Source of the DNA: an uncultured Succinivibrio sp.
GTDB lineage: Bacteria; Pseudomonadota; Gammaproteobacteria; Enterobacterales; Succinivibrionaceae
DNA length: 8,787 nucleotides
Assembly (NCBI GenBank): GCA_902772715.1
Contig: CACYBT010000145.1
Location: forward strand, 1 to 8,787
Reading direction: 5' to 3'
The notes under the pieces were generated by a model. The model saw only the letters and a program-made list of their open reading frames with translations, searched no databases and was not told the origin of the DNA. Position numbers and translations under genes: made by a program. This document shows positions 5,838-8,787 of the stretch, one piece after another; position 1 is the first letter of the stretch, and each line of letters opens with the position of its first letter.

Positions 5838-6287
5838 ATGGAAAAAATAAAGAGCGCACCTTCAGCGATGGATGCCGTCCCTGAGGCAGTGCAGAAAAAA
5901 AGTGGGCAGCTGGCCGAGTCCGGTGAGAATTATCTTGAAACTATTCTGGTGATTAAAGAACGCAGAAGCAATGGACGCGTCAGAGCCGTGGATATTGCCA
6001 ATGAACTCAAATTGAGTAAACCTAGTGTTTCAAGAGGTCTGTCCTTATTGAAGGAAAAAGATCTTATTCAGATTGGAATTGCCGGCGATATTGAGTTTAC
6101 TCCTGAAGGGCGCAAATTGGCTGAATCTATTTTTAAGCGTCATCAGTATCTTACTGTTTTCTTCAAAAGCGTGGCCGGTGTACCTTCAGATGTGGCTGAG
6201 TCTGATGCCTGTCGTGTGGAGCATATTCTTTCCGAGAAAACCATGAACGGCATTATCCGTTACTTAAACGAGCACAATCTGGTTTAA
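5838..6287 (+). CDS. DtxR/MntR-family metal-dependent transcriptional regulator
   Basis: The 149-residue protein follows the DtxR/MntR plan after a 27-residue extension. Helix 1 is 'GENYLETILVI' (29-39). A winged helix follows with 'VRAVDIANELKLSKPSVSRGLSLLKEKDLI' spread over 48-77 and 'FTPEGRKLAE' (87-96). The dimerisation and metal domain runs 'RHQYLTVFF' (101-109) to 'DACRVEHILS' (123-132). Predicted ligands are E34, H102, C125, E128 and H129. The usual first-helix Asp of MntR (or Met of DtxR) is Asn31, and the Cys in the DACRVEH motif is as in DtxR-type iron regulators. There is no C-terminal SH3-like domain, as in MntR. It likely represses metal-uptake genes when Fe(II) or Mn(II) is plentiful; which metal cannot be read from sequence. 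The ATG is preceded by CGGA with 9-base spacing. The structured RNA lies directly upstream and a membrane protein/ATPase pair directly downstream. Confidence 0.88.
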   Translation: MEKIKSAPSAMDAVPEAVQKKSGQLAESGENYLETILVIKERRSNGRVRAVDIANELKLSKPSVSRGLSLLKEKDLIQIGIAGDIEFTPEGRKLAESIFKRHQYLTVFFKSVAGVPSDVAESDACRVEHILSEKTMNGIIRYLNEHNLV

Positions 6288-6305
6288 ATGATCATGTTCT
6301 GACAT

Positions 6306-6328
6306 AAGGTTTGAGCCTTTTGTTTTTT
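6306..6328 (+). terminator. Weak possible terminator after the DtxR-like gene
   Basis: AAGG (6306-6309) and CCTT (6316-6319) can pair around TTTGAG, followed by a T-rich tract (TTTGTTTTTT to 6328). The stem is only 4 bp, so it may terminate little and allow read-through into the membrane protein gene. Confidence 0.22.
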
Positions 6329-6354
6329 CGGGATTTGTGCTTAATCCGTTTGTC

Positions 6355-6393
6355 TATGACATTTGTGTGCACATAAGCGTATTTTTTGTCATA
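6355..6393. repeat. 7-bp inverted repeat upstream of the YczE-like gene
   Basis: TATGACA (6355-6361) and TGTCATA (6387-6393) are perfect inverted copies 25 bases apart. TGACATAAGG at 6300-6309 resembles TGTCATAAGG at 6387-6396 (9 of 10). The second arm ends 29 bases before the chosen start codon, so these could be regulator half-sites or a leader hairpin. A chance origin in AT-rich DNA is not excluded. Confidence 0.25.
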
Positions 6394-6422
6394 AGGCATG
6401 TTTTTTTGATAAAGAGGCTGTC

Positions 6423-7118
6423 ATGTCCCCTAAAGAATTAAGTAAGCGTTATTTCCTTTTTTTAATTGCGGTTATGCTTCAGGCCTGTGCCATTGCCTGT
6501 ATAACTTATGCGGATATTGGTACCACTCCGGTTTCTTCTGCAAATTACGTGTTTTCACTGCACTCTGACTATACCTTCGGTGAAACTACGCTTATGTTTA
6601 ACATTTTGCTCATCGTTCTGCAGATCATGTTTATTGCCATCGGTCACGATTCCTTCAAAAATCACTGGCTCAATATCCTGGTACAGGTTCCATTTGTGGT
6701 AGTGTTTTCCTATATGATTGATGTGGCCACGTTTCTTTTAAGTATGATTGTTCCTGAAGAACACGGCTATATGATTTCCTGGGTACTGGTTATTTTAGGC
6801 ACGCTTACGCTGTCATTTTCTATTTCACTTTCGGTTGTTGCCAATGTCGCAATGCTTTCAGGTGAATATTTTGTCAAGGTTTTCCATCCTTTAATCAATC
6901 GTTCCTTCAGTTTTGTGAAGACCTTCTTTGATATTTTTCTGGTCAGTTCGGCCTGTATATTTTCACTTATCTTTACTGATTTTACTGCCGTTGAGGGCGT
7001 ACGCGAGGGTACCCTTTACGGAGCACTCCTGACTGGACCTACCGTGCATCTTATTGTTCCGCATTTAGGGCGGCTAAAGCGTTTCTTAGAAGATAAAAAA
7101 GATGCCGGTCATGCTTAG
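6423..7118 (+). CDS. YczE/YyaS/YitT-like (DUF6198-type) integral membrane protein
   Basis: The 231-residue protein has about five hydrophobic segments: roughly 10-29, 57-74, 84-108, 117-143 and 168-186. The loop 'ADIGTTPVSSANYVFSL' (30-46) after the first helix matches the family pattern 'a.lG..P..s.pyvls'. 'FGETTLMFNILLIVLQI' (52-68) and 'VREGTLYGALLTGP' near the C-terminus are also typical. Such proteins sit in the inner membrane; the family is annotated as membrane protein of unknown transport role. The frame is open back to a TTG at 6363, but I chose ATG 6423 because AGAGG lies 5 bases upstream and the longer N-terminus is Cys/His/Lys-rich and unlike the family. It precedes the ABC ATPase gene by about 22 bases, so the two likely form one operon and possibly one machine, with this protein as the membrane partner. 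That pairing is inference. Confidence 0.78.
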   Translation: MSPKELSKRYFLFLIAVMLQACAIACITYADIGTTPVSSANYVFSLHSDYTFGETTLMFNILLIVLQIMFIAIGHDSFKNHWLNILVQVPFVVVFSYMIDVATFLLSMIVPEEHGYMISWVLVILGTLTLSFSISLSVVANVAMLSGEYFVKVFHPLINRSFSFVKTFFDIFLVSSACIFSLIFTDFTAVEGVREGTLYGALLTGPTVHLIVPHLGRLKRFLEDKKDAGHA

Positions 7119-7140
7119 ATGGTAGGGTTAGGTGTTGTCC

Positions 7141-8568
7141 GTGAATATTCTTGAGATAAGTAACCTTACCAAAACTTATAATCTTTTTAAAAGCGTTGAA
7201 CTCTCGAATGTCAGCTTTTCACTAAAAAAAGGGGAGTGTCTGTGCCTTGTAGGGGAGAGTGGCAGTGGTAAAACCACGCTGCTGCGTCTTATTGCCGGTC
7301 TTAGTGAGGCTAATTATGGAAAAATTAGCCTGTGCGGACAGGATCTTTTAGGAATAGCGGCACCGCAGCGCGCTATCGGCTATGCTTTTCAGACTTTTAA
7401 TCTTTACCCGCATCTTGGCATTGATGAGAATCTGCGCTACAGTCTTAATCTTCTGGGCTATGATAAAGACGAGATTCAAAGCAGAGTGACGACCATTGAG
7501 ACCTTATTTTCTCTAAAACCGTATCTTAGGAAAAAACCTCATGAACTTAGTGTTTCAGAGCGACAGCTGTGTTCCTTGGCACGGGTGCTCTGCCAGAAGC
7601 AGCAACTGTATCTTTTTGATGAGCCTTTTTCTGCTTTAAATGGTACGCTCAAAGTTCGAGTTCGCGCTATCTTAAGGGATTATCTTAAAAGTACTGAGGC
7701 CTGTTCCATTGTGGTCACTTCGTGTATTGAGGATGCCTTGTATCTAGGTGACAGCATCGGTTTTTTAAGCAAAATTCTCACTTCTCATGCTGCAAGTGCT
7801 TCTTCTGATAACAGGGTGTCTTCCCTCTATGGACCTTTTAAAAAACAAGAGCTCTTTTCCATAAAACCTAATCTTGTCATGGCCAAAGCCTTATATAAGA
7901 ATGGACCATATCTTCATCTTGATCTAGTTAAAGTAGAAGACTCAAAGGTATTTATGACCTGCCGTAAGGCCCTAAACTCTGAGTCTTATGTGGATCTTTT
8001 TTCTAATCTTAGAGCCTGCACGGATCCTGAGGATAATCGTGCCTTAAAGGATGATGCGACAGCGGGGCCTTTGTCTTCTTACCATGAAGTTTTAGATCCC
8101 GCCTTACAAAACAAGGCAAAGGTTTCATCCCCTAAGGTAGAGCGCAATGCTCTTATAAATCCTACAGCAGATACTATGTTTGAGCATACTCCTTTTGACT
8201 CTGGTGATAAAATTCTGTCAAGCGCTGCTGAATATTTTGCTTTAGAACAGGATTTTTTTGAAGACGGTGCTCTTGAGAATGTAAAAAACATAACTATGGT
8301 TTCAAGAGAGCATGAGAGCATCTGGTACCATTCTTTGGAGAGAGTTCACGATAATGGGGGAGAGCTCTTTTTTTCAGGGAAGGTAACCGCGGTTACTCCT
8401 TTGCATTGTGGTTTTTTAGTTGAGCTAAAAGAAGCGCATGGCCAGGATTTTTCCTTTTGGTGTGTTACCGCACCACCATCTGTGAATAACAGGATCTATG
8501 TGGTATGCAAAAAGGAAAATCTCTGGTTTTTTGATGAGAAAGGAACGCTCTTAAACCGCCTTTACTGA
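7141..8568 (+). CDS. MalK-like ABC ATPase with eroded signature, D-loop and H-loop
   Basis: The N-terminal 240 residues are an ABC nucleotide-binding domain of the MalK/UgpC type. With the first Met encoded by GTG 7141: Walker A GESGSGKT (38-45), Q-loop FQTFNLYPH (83-91, Q84), Walker B LYLFDEP (156-162) with catalytic E161. The helper motifs are abnormal. The signature reads LSVSE instead of LSGGQ (136-140), the D-loop reads SALN instead of SxLD (164-167), and the H-loop His is Ser194 (VTSCIEDA instead of VTHDQxEA). The C-terminal half has TOBE-like text near its end (FSGKVTAVTPLHCGFLVEL, then ENLWFFDEKG), preceded by an insert of about 130 residues, rich in Ser, Asp and Glu in places, so the protein is about 100 residues longer than MalK. 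ATP could bind but hydrolysis should be weak. AGG at 7130-7132 sits 8 bases from GTG 7141; GTG 7132 (478 residues) is the alternative. No classical permease or binding protein is nearby. Confidence 0.82.
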   Translation: MNILEISNLTKTYNLFKSVELSNVSFSLKKGECLCLVGESGSGKTTLLRLIAGLSEANYGKISLCGQDLLGIAAPQRAIGYAFQTFNLYPHLGIDENLRYSLNLLGYDKDEIQSRVTTIETLFSLKPYLRKKPHELSVSERQLCSLARVLCQKQQLYLFDEPFSALNGTLKVRVRAILRDYLKSTEACSIVVTSCIEDALYLGDSIGFLSKILTSHAASASSDNRVSSLYGPFKKQELFSIKPNLVMAKALYKNGPYLHLDLVKVEDSKVFMTCRKALNSESYVDLFSNLRACTDPEDNRALKDDATAGPLSSYHEVLDPALQNKAKVSSPKVERNALINPTADTMFEHTPFDSGDKILSSAAEYFALEQDFFEDGALENVKNITMVSREHESIWYHSLERVHDNGGELFFSGKVTAVTPLHCGFLVELKEAHGQDFSFWCVTAPPSVNNRIYVVCKKENLWFFDEKGTLLNRLY

Positions 8569-8787
8569 ATATTATCAAAGTTTGGAGTCCTGGCAAAAAA
8601 ATCAGATTCTAACTTGCTTGTGCTTAGAAGATTGATGCCGCAGCCAACAAATATGAGTTTGTGGTTTAGTGTTTTCTGGTCAGACTGATTATAAATATTT
8701 TCGCTCTGTTGTAGAATTGTGTTGTTCTGCAAATTTTATTTCACAAATAAATCGTGCATATAAATAACAATATGGATATAAGTTACA

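Noticed and set aside
8562..8732. Minus-strand open frame of 56 codons overlapping the end of the ATPase gene, starting only with TTG
   Set aside because: It has no ATG or GTG start, no Shine-Dalgarno sequence and no recognisable domain. The C-terminal part looks protein-like but the length is within chance. It may be the tail of a decayed gene.
8755..8787. Possible promoter (TATAAA 8759-8764) and ATG at 8772 of a next gene
   Set aside because: No -35 or ribosome-binding site is visible and only five codons remain before the end, so no gene can be supported.

Overview
The window is AT-rich, densely coded bacterial DNA. A truncated AAA-ATPase/nuclease-family gene, Fur- and DtxR-family regulators, a FeoB-associated Cys-rich miniprotein, a Sel1-repeat protein and a YczE/DUF6198 membrane protein together suggest a gut or rumen anaerobe. 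A low-GC gammaproteobacterium of the Succinivibrionaceae type is my best guess, but this rests on gene flavour only. I see no rRNA, tRNA, CRISPR array or intact insertion sequence.

Layout. (1) 1-661: a broken AAA-ATPase-like gene on the minus strand, then a divergent promoter region. (2) 662-3795: a two-gene unit, a large Sel1-like repeat protein followed 2 bases later by a small pRiA4b ORF-3-like protein. (3) 3900-4556: a protein with a possible cold-shock-like N-terminus and a single C-terminal membrane helix, ending at a bidirectional hairpin (4568-4596). (4) 4614-5430: a divergent metal-homeostasis pair, made of a 52-residue FeoB-associated Cys-rich membrane protein (minus strand) and a Fur-family regulator (plus strand). 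The shared intergenic region carries a near-ideal promoter and two operator-like inverted repeats. (5) 5431-5837: 407 bases with no convincing gene but dense nested complementarity and a pseudoknot, which looks like an undescribed structured RNA on the plus strand. (6) 5838-8568: a DtxR/MntR-type metalloregulator, a YczE/DUF6198 integral membrane protein, and a MalK-like ABC ATPase whose signature, D-loop and H-loop are all eroded. (7) 8569-8787: no gene I can support.

How it may work together. The region 4614-8568 reads as a metal-responsive neighbourhood: two metalloregulator-family proteins flank a structured RNA, a FeoB-linked miniprotein sits under an operator-bearing promoter, and a membrane protein plus an atypical ATPase lie downstream of the DtxR-like gene. 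The Fur-like protein has lost the usual metal ligands, while the DtxR-like protein keeps most of them, so the latter is the better candidate for the metal sensor. The most novel items are the structured RNA and the YczE-like protein/degenerate ATPase pair.
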